Part shown: in pieces, positions 21,782 to 30,644 of the stretch
Position numbering within the stretch: position 1 is the first letter of the stretch
How the letters are laid out: the number at the start of each line of letters is the position of its first letter
NCBI GenBank assembly: GCA_050014795.1
Contig: JBEKCQ010000013.1
Location: 1 to 34,870 of the forward strand
DNA from: JALHUF01 sp050014795
GTDB taxonomy: Bacteria; Acidobacteriota; Terriglobia; UBA7540
Direction: 5' to 3'
DNA length: 34,870 nt
Notes under the pieces: model-generated
What the model saw: the letters and a program-made list of their open reading frames with translations, nothing else
What the model was told of the DNA's origin: nothing
Databases searched by the model: none
Made by a program: the position numbers and the translations under genes

Positions 21782-23617
21782 TCACCGCGCCTTGATTTCG
21801 GTCCAATACCGGTCATAGAGCGCGACGACGGGCCCGATATCGCGCATGAATTCGCAACGCGTGAGCGATGCGGGAGGCGGGAAAATCGCGGGCTCCGCGA
21901 GGATCCACGGCTCCACCCGGCTCGCCGCCCAGCGGTTCGGCGAGTTGAACCCGGAATCGTTGATGAACGCGCCCGCCACCTCCGGGCGGTGCGCATAGTT
22001 GATGAACTCGTGCGCCAAATCCTGGTGCGGCGCATGGCGAGGGATACAGGCGGAATCCACCGAGATGGTGCAGCCCTCTTTCGGGATGACGTAGCGAATG
22101 CGCGGTTCGTCGCGCATCGCGAAGGTCAGGTTGCCGTTGTAGGCTTGGGCGATCCAGGCGTCGGCCGCCATCAGATCCTGTTCGAAGTTCGAGCTGTTAT
22201 AACCTTTCACCAGCGGCTTCTGGGCCAGCAGGAGATCACGCGCCTGGCGGATTTCCTCCGGGTTGGTGGAATTCAGCGAATACCCGAGCTTCTTCAAGGC
22301 CATACCGAAAACCTCGCGCATGTCGTCGAGCAGAAGAATGTGTCCTCGAAAACGCGGGTCGAACATCACCGCCCAGCTATCCACATTCTCCTGCACCAAG
22401 TCGGCGCGATACGCCAGGCCCGTCGTACCCCAAGCATAGGGGACAGAGTAATCATTGCGCGGATCACAGGAAAGCCCCAGGAAGCGCGGATCCACGTTCG
22501 CCCAGGCGGTGGGCAGCCGCGACTTGTCCAGCCTGGCGAGCAGGCCCTGCTGGATAAGGATTTCCACCATGTAGTCGGTGGGCATGACCAGGTCGTACTC
22601 GACGTTACCCGCCTGGAGTTTGGCCAGCAAAGCTTCGTTCGAGTCATAGAGATCGTAGTTGACCTTGCAGTGGAACTCACGTTCAAAGCCGCGCACCACG
22701 CGCGGCGAGAGGTAGGTTGTCCAAGTGTAGATATTCAACTGCGGAATGTTCCGCTCGGCAGGCCACGTCCGCGCCAGGAGCGGCACCGCCATAAAGAGGA
22801 ACACCCCGGCCACGCTCGCGAGTGCCGTGCGCATCTTCAGCGCGCCTCGTTCCAGCCGCTGGGCGATGTAAACGAGGGGCACGGTGGCCAGCAGGATCGC
22901 CGTGGAAATAGCATTGATCTCCGGCGTGATGCCGCGCTTGAGCAGGGAATAGATCTGGAGTGGCAAGGTGGTGGAACCCACACCGGAGACGAACGAGGTG
23001 ATGAGGTAATCGTCGAAAGAGGTCGTAAAGACCAGCAGCGCGGCAGAAAGGATTCCCGGGGCGGCCAGCGGAAGCGTGACCCGGAGGAAGGTGGTCCACT
23101 CGTTCGCGCCCAGGTCGAGGGCCGCTTCCTGAAGCGAGCGGTCCATGCCGGCCAGCCGCGCTCCCACCACAATGATGACGTAAGAGACGCAGAAGGTGAC
23201 ATGGGCAATGATGATGGTCCACAGGCTCAGGTTGAGGCGCAGCAGGCTGAAGAAAATCACCATCGCCACGGCGATCACGATTTCCGGGATGAGCAGAGGC
23301 AGGTAAACCAATCCGTCCAGCAGCGTCCGGCCGCGCAATTGGGCACGGGCCGAGACCAGCGCGGCCGCCGTGCCCACACCCACGCATATCAACGTCACAG
23401 CCGCGGCGACCAGAAGGCTGTTCAGCAGGCTCTGGAAAATCTGCTCGTTCCGCCACAGGGCCGCGTACCATTCCGTCGTAAATCCCAGCCAGCGCGCCGA
23501 GAGACGAGAGCGGTTGAACGAGAAGACCACCAGGACGAGGATGGGCGCGTAGAGGAAGAGATAGACGAGCGACGTCGTTGCCCCCAGCCCCCAGTGTCTC
23601 CGCCCGGCTTGTGCCAT
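21782..23617 (-). CDS. PotC-PotD fusion: polyamine-type ABC permease joined to substrate-binding protein
   Basis: 611 residues from ATG at 23617. Residues 1-260 are a PotC-type permease with six hydrophobic helices and the ATPase-docking EAA loop (EAALDLGANEWTTFLRVTLP, about 164-183). Residues 262-283 form a further hydrophobic helix (MRTALASVAGVFLFMAVPLL), and 290-611 are a PotD/PotF-type binding protein (LNIYTWTTYLSP, DLVMPTDYMVEILIQQ, VPYAWGTTGLAYR). The extra helix looks like a former signal peptide now tethering the binding domain outside the membrane. The ATG overlaps the potB stop by one base. At the joint, a TGA in another frame sits 2 bases before the codon for Met262, and GAGG lies about 10 bases upstream, as if two genes were joined by a frame change. 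Much longer frames to 24517 are antisense-frame artefacts. Confidence 0.88.
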   Translation of the reverse strand: MAQAGRRHWGLGATTSLVYLFLYAPILVLVVFSFNRSRLSARWLGFTTEWYAALWRNEQIFQSLLNSLLVAAAVTLICVGVGTAAALVSARAQLRGRTLLDGLVYLPLLIPEIVIAVAMVIFFSLLRLNLSLWTIIIAHVTFCVSYVIIVVGARLAGMDRSLQEAALDLGANEWTTFLRVTLPLAAPGILSAALLVFTTSFDDYLITSFVSGVGSTTLPLQIYSLLKRGITPEINAISTAILLATVPLVYIAQRLERGALKMRTALASVAGVFLFMAVPLLARTWPAERNIPQLNIYTWTTYLSPRVVRGFEREFHCKVNYDLYDSNEALLAKLQAGNVEYDLVMPTDYMVEILIQQGLLARLDKSRLPTAWANVDPRFLGLSCDPRNDYSVPYAWGTTGLAYRADLVQENVDSWAVMFDPRFRGHILLLDDMREVFGMALKKLGYSLNSTNPEEIRQARDLLLAQKPLVKGYNSSNFEQDLMAADAWIAQAYNGNLTFAMRDEPRIRYVIPKEGCTISVDSACIPRHAPHQDLAHEFINYAHRPEVAGAFINDSGFNSPNRWAASRVEPWILAEPAIFPPPASLTRCEFMRDIGPVVALYDRYWTEIKAR

Positions 23618-24495
23618 CAGAGCATCTCCCGCGTGACTCGCTGGGCGCTGCGCAAGGTCCCCAACAACACCGCGAGAACTGCAAACGTCAGCAAGAAGGC
23701 GACCGCCGAACCGAAAGGTTGATCGCGCACCAGCGCGAACTGGTTCTGAATTAGATTGCCGGCCATCATGGTCCGTGCGCCGCCCAACAAGTCTGGGGTG
23801 ACGAAGGCGCCGATGGAGGGAATGAAAACCAGGACCGCTCCCGCCACCAGTCCGGGCCGAGAGAGCGGCAGAGTCACCTTGAGAAAAGTCGCCACCCGGC
23901 TCGCCCCCAGGTCCTGAGCGGCTTCGAGCAGGGTCGGATCCATTTTCTGCAGAACCGCGTAAAGCGGCAGGATCATGAAAGGCAGCTCGCCGTAAACTAA
24001 GCCGATGAATACGGCCAACGGTGTGTAGAGCAGGCGCAGTGGTTCGTGAGTCAGGTGCAGGCTCTGGAGCAAGTTGTTGACCACGCCTTCCGTGCGGAGG
24101 ATCACCATCCACGCGTAGGTACGGATGAGGAAGCTGGTCCAAAAAGGAATCACTACGAGCAGCAGGAGCGCCGACTTCCAGCGCGCCGAAACGCGGAGCG
24201 CAATCGCGTACGCCACCGGATACCCAAGTACGGCACAAAGGACAGTGGTGAGCAGCGCCATCCAAACCGATCGCCAGTAGATCTCGAGGTAGATGGGCTG
24301 GAAGGCCCGCCCATAGTTGCGGAGCCCCAGAATCCAAGCGATGGTGCCGTAGGGCGAGCGCTCGGCAAAGCTGACGGCCAGCAGGTAAAAGAGAGGTACG
24401 AGGAAGAACCCGATCAACCAGACCAGACTCCCGGCCAGGAGCATGGTGGTGCGGAGCTTCGGCCGCCGGTGGAAGAATTGTAGGACTTGCTCCAT
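23617..24495 (-). CDS. potB: PotB-type polyamine ABC transporter permease
   Basis: 292 residues from ATG at 24495, near the usual PotB length. Six transmembrane helices are visible, from LAGSLVWLIGFFLVPLFYLL to AFLLTFAVLAVLLGTL, with the EAA loop LLEAAQDLGASRVATFLKVT. The family takes up spermidine or putrescine with PotC, a PotD binding protein and a PotA ATPase. Here potC-potD follows with a one-base stop/start overlap (TGATG), so coupling is certain in layout. No potA is found in the window: upstream is a divergent TPR gene, downstream a metallohydrolase. The frame is open to 24819, but that overlaps the divergent gene and lies upstream of the promoter. Confidence 0.92.
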   Translation of the reverse strand: MEQVLQFFHRRPKLRTTMLLAGSLVWLIGFFLVPLFYLLAVSFAERSPYGTIAWILGLRNYGRAFQPIYLEIYWRSVWMALLTTVLCAVLGYPVAYAIALRVSARWKSALLLLVVIPFWTSFLIRTYAWMVILRTEGVVNNLLQSLHLTHEPLRLLYTPLAVFIGLVYGELPFMILPLYAVLQKMDPTLLEAAQDLGASRVATFLKVTLPLSRPGLVAGAVLVFIPSIGAFVTPDLLGGARTMMAGNLIQNQFALVRDQPFGSAVAFLLTFAVLAVLLGTLRSAQRVTREML

Positions 24496-24571
24496 CCGGG
24501 TGCTTGACCCCGAGCAAGATGCGGCGAACCAGACGAGAAACCTGAGAGAGCTGTGCCGCTTTTTCGCGCCG

Positions 24572-24600
24572 AGAATAGCGAAGGCTCTGGAGGATGTCAA
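24572..24600 (-). promoter_or_regulatory. promoter of the potB operon
   Basis: Minus-strand -35 TTGACA (24595-24600), 17-base spacer, -10 TATTCT (24572-24577). The leader to the potB ATG is about 70 nt. Confidence 0.75.
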
Positions 24601-24646
24601 ACGTCCCAAGAGGCGGACTAGCTGGGTCGGGTGTATCCTAATACCG

Positions 24647-27058
24647 ATGAATCGCATGACCAGGGCGGCTGCAACGCGCTGGGGCTGGTGTGTGGCGGCG
24701 CTCATTGCTCTTCTGCTGGCGGGCTCGCTTCTCGCCGTACAGAACGAGGGCCCGCGGCCTGACGGGCTTTTCCAGCAAGGGAATGAATTCTCGCGTCGGG
24801 AAATGTGGCAGGAAGCCATCGGCGCCTACCGCAAGGCCCTGGAGCTCAGGCCTGTCTATCCCGAGGCGCACTACAATCTGGCCAACGCGTGCGCCGCCGC
24901 GCACCGGCTGGACGAAGCCATTCGAGAATACCGGGAGGTGTTGCGGCAGAAACCGGACTTCCCCGGCGTGCACCTGAACCTGGGCGCCATTTACGAATCG
25001 CAGGGGAGGCTCGCGGAAGCCATCGAGGAGTATCGCGCCGAACTCCGCCTCCACCCTTCCAGCGTCGACGCTCACGCCAATCTGGGCAACGCCCTTACGG
25101 CCACGCACGAGTTTGCCGAGGCCGCGCGGGAATACCGCCAGGCCCTCGAACTTAAACCTCGTGACGCGGAAGTCCAGTTGGCGCTCGCCGCGTCGCTGTT
25201 GCAGGCCGGAGACGCCACGAGCGCCGTCGCGGAGTATCGCAAGGCGGTAGCGCTCGAGCCGGAAAATCCCCACGCCCACACGGGCCTGGCGAGCGCGTTC
25301 ACGCAGGCCGGAAAAATCAATGAGGGTGTCGAGGAGTTCCGCGCCGCGGTCCGCCTGCGCCCCAACGATCCCGAGTTGCACCTCAACCTCGCCAATGCCC
25401 TGCGTGCCATGGAGGACTTGATTCACGCCATCCACGAATACCGGCGCGCTGTGGAGCTCCGTCCTGACCAGATCGATTACCGATTCCAATTGGGTCTGGC
25501 GCTGCGACAAGCGGGCGATTATGGCGGCGCTATCCAGGAGTTACGCCGTGTGATCCGGCAACGCCCGGACTACGCCGCGGCCCATGCCGAGCTGGCAGCG
25601 GCCTACCTTTCCACCGCCAACCATCCCGCGGCGAGCGCTGAGTTTCGCGAGGCGCTGCGGTTGAAACCCGATGATCCCGAACTCCACGAATCTCTGGGGC
25701 TGGTGTTGAGAAAAACTGGAGACCTACTGGGAGCGCTTCCTGAGTTGAGAAAGGCTGTCGAGCTCTCTCCCGACACGGCCGATTTCCATCGCAACCTCGC
25801 CGAGGCGTATCAGGCTTCGGGCGATGTGCCGGGCTTCATCCAGGAATATCGCGAGGAAGTGCGCCTGCGCCCCGAGGATGCCGACGCGCACCTGCACTTG
25901 GCTAATGCCTACCAGGCCGGCGGAGATCTGGAGAAGGCGGTGGGGGAATATCGCGTGGCGACGCGCCTGCGGCCGCAAAGTCCTGAATTGCACTACCACC
26001 TGGCACAGGCTTTGAAGGCTTCGGGGAACGTCCGCGAGGCTCAGGCTGAGTTGGAGCGCGCCGTCCAGTTGCGGCCGGACTATCCGGAGGCACTCATAGC
26101 GCTGGGAGAAGTCCTGGCGGAACAGAAGAACTCTGCGCTGGCTGTCCCCACCTATCGCGACGCTCTGCGCCTGCGGCCTGACGATGCGGTATTGCGTATC
26201 CGCCTCGCCGCGGCTTTGCGCGAAAACGGCGACCTCGATGGTGCCCTGACGGAATGCCGCGAGGCCGTCCGGTTGGCGCCCGACAACCCCGACTTCCAGC
26301 GCGAACTCGGCAACACGCTCTACAAACGCGGCGACTTCAAGGGTGCCGCAGAAGCCTACCAAGCCAGCCTCGCGCGCCGCGCCGATGACGCCCAAACGCA
26401 GGCCAATCTGGGACTCACGCTCATGCAATCCGGGGATTGGCAGGGCGCCGCAGCAGCGTTTCGAGAAGCCGTCAAGAAACGGCCCGAGTGGCCCGAAGCT
26501 CACGCTAATCTGGCGGGCGTCTTGAACCAATTGGGTGATTCGGAAGGCGCGGCTGCGGAGGCACAGTCAGCGCTGCGCTTAACGCCGAACTTGGCGGAAG
26601 CCCACTTCCATCTGGGCGTCGCGCGACTTCGTCAGGGCAAGGCCGAGGAAGCAGTGGAGGAGTTCCGTGAGGCGTTGCGCGCCAGAACCGATTTCGCCGA
26701 AGCCCGGCTGAGCCTGGCCAACGCTCTCCGGCAGAAAGGGGACCTCGACGAGGCCATCGCTAACTACAGGGACTACCTGAGGGCGCGTCCCCAAGAGGCG
26801 GGCGCGCACCTGGGCTTGGCCAATGCGCTTAAGGGCAAGAACGACCTCGCGGGCGCCATCCCGGAATACGAGGAGGTCATCCGCTTGCGGCCAGAGATGG
26901 CAGCCGCCCACTACAACCTGGCAGTCACGCTCGAACAGTCAGGGCAGAGGGACCGCGCGCGCCAGGAATACCAGACCTACCTTCAGCTTTCTCCCAATGC
27001 CTCTGACGCCGAAGAGGTTCGCACGCACCTCAAGAAGCTCGGTTCTCCCGCGCATTGA
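24647..27058 (+). CDS. large exported tetratricopeptide-repeat protein
   Basis: 803 residues from ATG at 24647. One N-terminal hydrophobic segment (WGWCVAALIALLLAGSLLAV) exports or anchors it. The rest is an almost unbroken run of about 22 TPR units of 34 residues from about residue 38 to 800, each with the Y-A / P pattern, for example EAIGAYRKALELRPVYPEAH, EAIEEYRAELRLHPSSVDAH and EAAREYRQALELKPRDAEVQ. The repeats are similar to one another, suggesting growth by internal duplication. No enzymatic domain is present, so a scaffold role outside the cytoplasm is likely. No Shine-Dalgarno is seen; a -10-like TATCCT (24634-24639) ends 7 bases before the ATG, so a leaderless mRNA is possible. The longer frame from 24443 overlaps potB. 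Confidence 0.92.
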   Translation: MNRMTRAAATRWGWCVAALIALLLAGSLLAVQNEGPRPDGLFQQGNEFSRREMWQEAIGAYRKALELRPVYPEAHYNLANACAAAHRLDEAIREYREVLRQKPDFPGVHLNLGAIYESQGRLAEAIEEYRAELRLHPSSVDAHANLGNALTATHEFAEAAREYRQALELKPRDAEVQLALAASLLQAGDATSAVAEYRKAVALEPENPHAHTGLASAFTQAGKINEGVEEFRAAVRLRPNDPELHLNLANALRAMEDLIHAIHEYRRAVELRPDQIDYRFQLGLALRQAGDYGGAIQELRRVIRQRPDYAAAHAELAAAYLSTANHPAASAEFREALRLKPDDPELHESLGLVLRKTGDLLGALPELRKAVELSPDTADFHRNLAEAYQASGDVPGFIQEYREEVRLRPEDADAHLHLANAYQAGGDLEKAVGEYRVATRLRPQSPELHYHLAQALKASGNVREAQAELERAVQLRPDYPEALIALGEVLAEQKNSALAVPTYRDALRLRPDDAVLRIRLAAALRENGDLDGALTECREAVRLAPDNPDFQRELGNTLYKRGDFKGAAEAYQASLARRADDAQTQANLGLTLMQSGDWQGAAAAFREAVKKRPEWPEAHANLAGVLNQLGDSEGAAAEAQSALRLTPNLAEAHFHLGVARLRQGKAEEAVEEFREALRARTDFAEARLSLANALRQKGDLDEAIANYRDYLRARPQEAGAHLGLANALKGKNDLAGAIPEYEEVIRLRPEMAAAHYNLAVTLEQSGQRDRARQEYQTYLQLSPNASDAEEVRTHLKKLGSPAH

Positions 27059-27089
27059 AACTGCATTCCCGACCCAGTTAGAGCAACTC

Positions 27090-28607
27090 CTACTTCCCTC
27101 CCTCAGCGGGCTTTCCCGCAGTCCAGCGGATGGCGTTCCTTACCAATATCTGGTAGGCGGGATGGAGGTGCGCGATCTGGTCGTGGCCAAGCTGGATGTA
27201 AACCACGCGCGATTTCTCGTAGGGACTAATCCAGGCCACAGGCCCATCGCTGGTGGGATTGTCGGTCCTCAGCAGTACTGTCACCTTGGGCGAAATCCAC
27301 ATCCCCTTGTAGGTCTCGTCCCAAAGATGCATGCGTCCGATACCCGCGAGGATGGGATGCTTCCCCACCGGCTCGACGAACAACTCTTGATCGTGCAGGT
27401 AGGTTGAAGCCGGTTTGTCGCCCTCAGGCTTGACCAGATACTTGCCGCCAACCACTTCTCGCGACCACCAATCCCAGGCTGGATAGTCGGCGATGGCATG
27501 GTGCAGAACGACCATGCCTTTGCCGCTTTCCAGGAAATGCACCAGGTTCTTCTTTTCTGCCTCGCCGATCTCTGTGGGCATGTCGTACAGAACCAGCACG
27601 TCATACTTGTTGCGGAAATCAGATGCGAAAGCTTCGTGGTTGGAGGTAGCGTGTTGCCACTGGAAGTCCTCCACCCCTTCGAAGAGCGCATAGAAGGAGG
27701 TGGAATAGTCGTGCCCGCCAGTCACGACGAGCAGGCGCAAAGCCCCCGCCGTCGCGGGCCGCGACGCGATATCAGGCGGCAGCGTGACCCTCCCCGCAGC
27801 CGCCCACTCCGTGCCGCGCACGAATGTATCCTTGAACCCGCTTTCCTGCATCGCAGCCAAGTCGTGACCCAAAGCCGTGTAGAACACTCGACCGTTCCCG
27901 TAGTTGACCGTCCAGAGAATGGGTTCATCCTTGCCCGTTCCGCCATTCTTGGGATCGTCAAAAGCCGTGGCGAGGACGTGCGCCTCCGGCTGCATCCGGT
28001 GATTGTGGTAAAGCTCATCCGTAGCCAGAAAGCTCTCTTTCATCCCCTGAGCTATCGGGTGCTGGCGATCTGTGATCTTGACCTGGAACGAATGGAGTGG
28101 CGCGTGGCCGGTTTTCGGCGGCCCTTCGACCCAGTATCCGCCGATCATCTTCAGGTACTCGGGCCAGGCGGGCTGCTTGATGCCGGTCGGCTTGTGGCCG
28201 TCGCCGAGCACTTCCATGCCAGTGAAGGCGTAGCTGGCTCCGTGGACCGCGACCAGGCCCTTGCCGGAGCGCACGAACTCCTCCACGGCCTTTTCCGTCG
28301 CCTCACCCCAGCGCGGGCCGTTGTAGTCGAGTACCAGCACATCGTAGGGCGCCAACGTGGCGCCGGTAATGCCCGTGGGTTCTTCCTCGACGCGCACGTC
28401 AAACCGACCGCTGCGAAGCAGAAGCCCTTTCAGAAAGGGGGTCGTCGTCCGCCAGTCGTGGTTGTTGCGCCCCGAGAAGATCAGTGCCCGGAGCTTGCCC
28501 GGGGCGAAAAATGGAGTCATCTCCTGGGCGCTGGCCAATGCCCCGACGAGAAGCACGACGGCCACCAAGCCCGCCACTTTGTATTGGGTTCGCATGTTCT
28601 TGCTCAT
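27090..28607 (-). CDS. exported protein with two ThuA (trehalose-utilisation-like) domains
   Basis: 505 residues: export signal (VAGLVAVVLLVGALASAQEM), then two copies of the ThuA fold, a class-I-amidotransferase-like alpha/beta domain. First domain about 38-260 (LRALIFSGRNNHDWRTTTPF, KGLVAVHGASYAFTG, VNYGNGRVFYTALGHD); second about 285-500 (LRLLVVTGGHDYSTSFYALF, GKGMVVLHHAIADYPAWDWW, SRVVYIQLGHDQIAHLHPAY). ThuA proteins occur in disaccharide catabolism, but their chemistry is uncertain. The gene is last in a run with Gfo/Idh/MocA and isomerase-like genes; only 8 bases separate it from the isomerase-like gene. ATG at 28607 has AGAGGAA very close; ATG at 28595 is possible. It converges with the TPR gene 31 bases away. 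Confidence 0.9.
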   Translation of the reverse strand: MSKNMRTQYKVAGLVAVVLLVGALASAQEMTPFFAPGKLRALIFSGRNNHDWRTTTPFLKGLLLRSGRFDVRVEEEPTGITGATLAPYDVLVLDYNGPRWGEATEKAVEEFVRSGKGLVAVHGASYAFTGMEVLGDGHKPTGIKQPAWPEYLKMIGGYWVEGPPKTGHAPLHSFQVKITDRQHPIAQGMKESFLATDELYHNHRMQPEAHVLATAFDDPKNGGTGKDEPILWTVNYGNGRVFYTALGHDLAAMQESGFKDTFVRGTEWAAAGRVTLPPDIASRPATAGALRLLVVTGGHDYSTSFYALFEGVEDFQWQHATSNHEAFASDFRNKYDVLVLYDMPTEIGEAEKKNLVHFLESGKGMVVLHHAIADYPAWDWWSREVVGGKYLVKPEGDKPASTYLHDQELFVEPVGKHPILAGIGRMHLWDETYKGMWISPKVTVLLRTDNPTSDGPVAWISPYEKSRVVYIQLGHDQIAHLHPAYQILVRNAIRWTAGKPAEGGK

Positions 28608-28615
28608 TTCCTCTC

Positions 28616-29440
28616 TTATTGGGTCAGCCTCTTCAGGTGCGCCAAGCTACGGGCAGCCTGCTCCGGCGTTCCGCATTCGACCGACAGCACTCCGTCGTAA
28701 TTCGTCTCGCGGAGAATCGTCACGATCTTGGCCCAGTCGATGACGCCATCCCCGCAGGCGCAGCCCACTGCCGTGCCGGTCACTTTCCCCTTTTCGGCTT
28801 CCGCCTGCTGGATGGCGATGTCCTTGGCGTGCACGTGAACCAGCAGGTGCCGGACAGCCTGGAGTCCTGCATAAGGATCTTCTCCGGCTAGAAAGGCATT
28901 GCCGGTATCGTAGTTCACTCGGAGTTGCGGCGATTTCACCAACGTTGCGATGCGCAACAGGCCCTCCGTGGTGCGGGAAATGCTCTGGTGGGGCTCGATA
29001 CCAACGTTGACCCCGTAACGCTCCGCCGTGCGCAGGACGGTGGTCAGCGTGTATTTCATCACTTGGAAAGCGTCTTCCAGGCTCACCCAGGTGGGCCGGA
29101 TTCCTTCGTCCGTATTCACCACGGGCGCGCCGATTGCGGCGGCGAAGCGGATGGCCTTTTGCAGGTAGGGCACGCTGATTTCCGGCCGCATCAAGGGGCA
29201 ATGGGAGCTGAGCCCGGAGGGCCTCACCCCGTGCCGATCGAGGATGTCCTTCATCTCGAAGGGATCATCGTCCAGCGAGAAGGAGTGGAAATAGCCGGCC
29301 TCACTGAGCAATTCACGCCCGTTATGAACCATCGGCTCGACGTAGCGAAAACCGATTTGCGCGGCGCGCTCCACTCCCACCGCAAAGGGCTTGTCTTCGC
29401 ATCGGATGAATTCCATGTTGACGCCAATTTCGATGCTCAT
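28616..29440 (-). CDS. sugar phosphate isomerase/epimerase-like TIM-barrel protein
   Basis: 274 residues of the xylose-isomerase-like TIM-barrel family (AP endonuclease 2 superfamily). Metal-ligand positions fit: VNVGIEPHQS (Glu), LRVNYDTGNAF (Asp), HLLVHVHAKDI (His) and VLSVECGT (Glu) near the end. Such enzymes isomerise or epimerise keto sugars or inositol derivatives. ATG at 29440 is used (GGAG eight bases upstream); a GTG three codons earlier is less likely. The start overlaps the stop of the Gfo/Idh/MocA gene as ATGA, so the two are translationally coupled, and the ThuA gene follows at once. This set points to oxidation and rearrangement of a sugar or cyclitol. Confidence 0.88.
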   Translation of the reverse strand: MSIEIGVNMEFIRCEDKPFAVGVERAAQIGFRYVEPMVHNGRELLSEAGYFHSFSLDDDPFEMKDILDRHGVRPSGLSSHCPLMRPEISVPYLQKAIRFAAAIGAPVVNTDEGIRPTWVSLEDAFQVMKYTLTTVLRTAERYGVNVGIEPHQSISRTTEGLLRIATLVKSPQLRVNYDTGNAFLAGEDPYAGLQAVRHLLVHVHAKDIAIQQAEAEKGKVTGTAVGCACGDGVIDWAKIVTILRETNYDGVLSVECGTPEQAARSLAHLKRLTQ

Positions 29441-30624
29441 ACGTCCCACTCCTTCTGCCAGACAACCCGACGCTTTTCTTTGTAGGCGAGGTTTCCGATG
29501 TGGCAGGCCATGGCCCCGTAATGGCCGTCAACGACGTTAGCGTTCGGCTCCTGGCGCGTCCGCATGCACTCCAGCCAGTTGGCCATGTGGGAATCCTCTG
29601 TGCTCCGGGAACTGATTTCGCCGATCTGGGCATTCTCCCCGGAAGGCAGGAACTTGTAGCCGTAGCGGAAAATCGCCAGCCTGCCGCCCGAACCCATAAA
29701 CACGATGTCCGCCGATCCGGCGGGAATCATGTCGGTGATGGTGGCTTCGAACGTCACATTGATTTTCTCCGCGTACTCGAGGACGAGGTTGACGTTATCC
29801 GGCGTGTCGCGCCCATCGTCGTAACGATAGATTCCTCCCATGCCCACAGCCGCCGTCGGCCGGTGGAGGCCCAGGAACCAGTGCACGACGTCCACCATGT
29901 GCACGAAGAGGCCACCGGTCTGACCGCCGGTAGAGAAATCCCAATAGGCAAAGCGGTTGAAATAGCGTTTCGCATCCCAGGGAATCTTGGGCAGCCAGCC
30001 GAGGCAAGCCTCCCAATCCAGGCCCTCCGGCTTGCGCTCCATGCCGGTCGGCACGGGCGTCAGGTAACCGCCGTTCGCGTTCCAGAGGGTGCGAACCATA
30101 TTCACGCGGCCCATGAGCCCGCTGTCGAAAAAGCGCTTCTTCGCCTCGATGAAGTGCGGGGTGCTGCGTTGCTGCACGCCCACCTGCACCACTTGCCTGG
30201 TTTCCCGCACGGCCTTGACCACTTCGTGGCCTTGCAGGGGCAAGGAGGTCATAGGCTTTTCGACGAACACGTCCTTCCCCGCGCGGCAGGCATCGGCAGC
30301 AATCTGCGCGTGCAGGTGATCGAAGGTCGCGACGATGACTCCGTCAATGTCCTTCCGTTCCAGCAGCCGGCGATAGTCGCCATACTTGGCGATTTCCGTA
30401 CCTGCAATCTGCTCCGCCTGGTCGCGCCGCAGATCCCATATGTCACTGACGGCAACCCAGTCCACGTTCCCGACTTCATTGGCGCTCCTCATCAGATACT
30501 GGCCGCGTTGACCCGAACCGACAATCCCCAGGCGAATTCGGTCGTTCGCGCCCGCCACGCGCAAGGCCGCGGCCGCCGTCGCTGCTCCTACCATAAAACT
30601 CCTTCGTGACAGCTTCTGCATCAT
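29437..30624 (-). CDS. Gfo/Idh/MocA-family oxidoreductase, Tat-exported
   Basis: 395 residues. A twin-arginine-like signal (LSRRSFMVGAATAAAALRVA) opens the protein, so it probably works outside the cytoplasm, as glucose-fructose oxidoreductases do. The NAD(P) fold is IRLGIVGSGQRGQYLM, followed by the EKP motif (GKDVFVEKPMTSLPLQGHE, catalytic lysine) and the substrate-side GGLFVHMVDVVHWFLG with the usual histidine. A strong purine-rich GGGAGGAGGG precedes the ATG pair at 30624/30621. It lies 20 bases after the acyl-CoA dehydrogenase gene and overlaps the isomerase-like gene, so all four genes to ThuA may form one operon. Confidence 0.92.
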   Translation of the reverse strand: MMQKLSRRSFMVGAATAAAALRVAGANDRIRLGIVGSGQRGQYLMRSANEVGNVDWVAVSDIWDLRRDQAEQIAGTEIAKYGDYRRLLERKDIDGVIVATFDHLHAQIAADACRAGKDVFVEKPMTSLPLQGHEVVKAVRETRQVVQVGVQQRSTPHFIEAKKRFFDSGLMGRVNMVRTLWNANGGYLTPVPTGMERKPEGLDWEACLGWLPKIPWDAKRYFNRFAYWDFSTGGQTGGLFVHMVDVVHWFLGLHRPTAAVGMGGIYRYDDGRDTPDNVNLVLEYAEKINVTFEATITDMIPAGSADIVFMGSGGRLAIFRYGYKFLPSGENAQIGEISSRSTEDSHMANWLECMRTRQEPNANVVDGHYGAMACHIGNLAYKEKRRVVWQKEWDV

Positions 30625-30644
30625 ACAAGTCCCTCCTCCCGCTG

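Noticed and set aside
23618..24517. Long N-terminal extension of the potC-potD frame (about 300 extra residues)
   Set aside because: It is the antisense-frame shadow of potB; the real start at 23617 overlaps the potB stop by one base and begins a typical PotC N-terminus.
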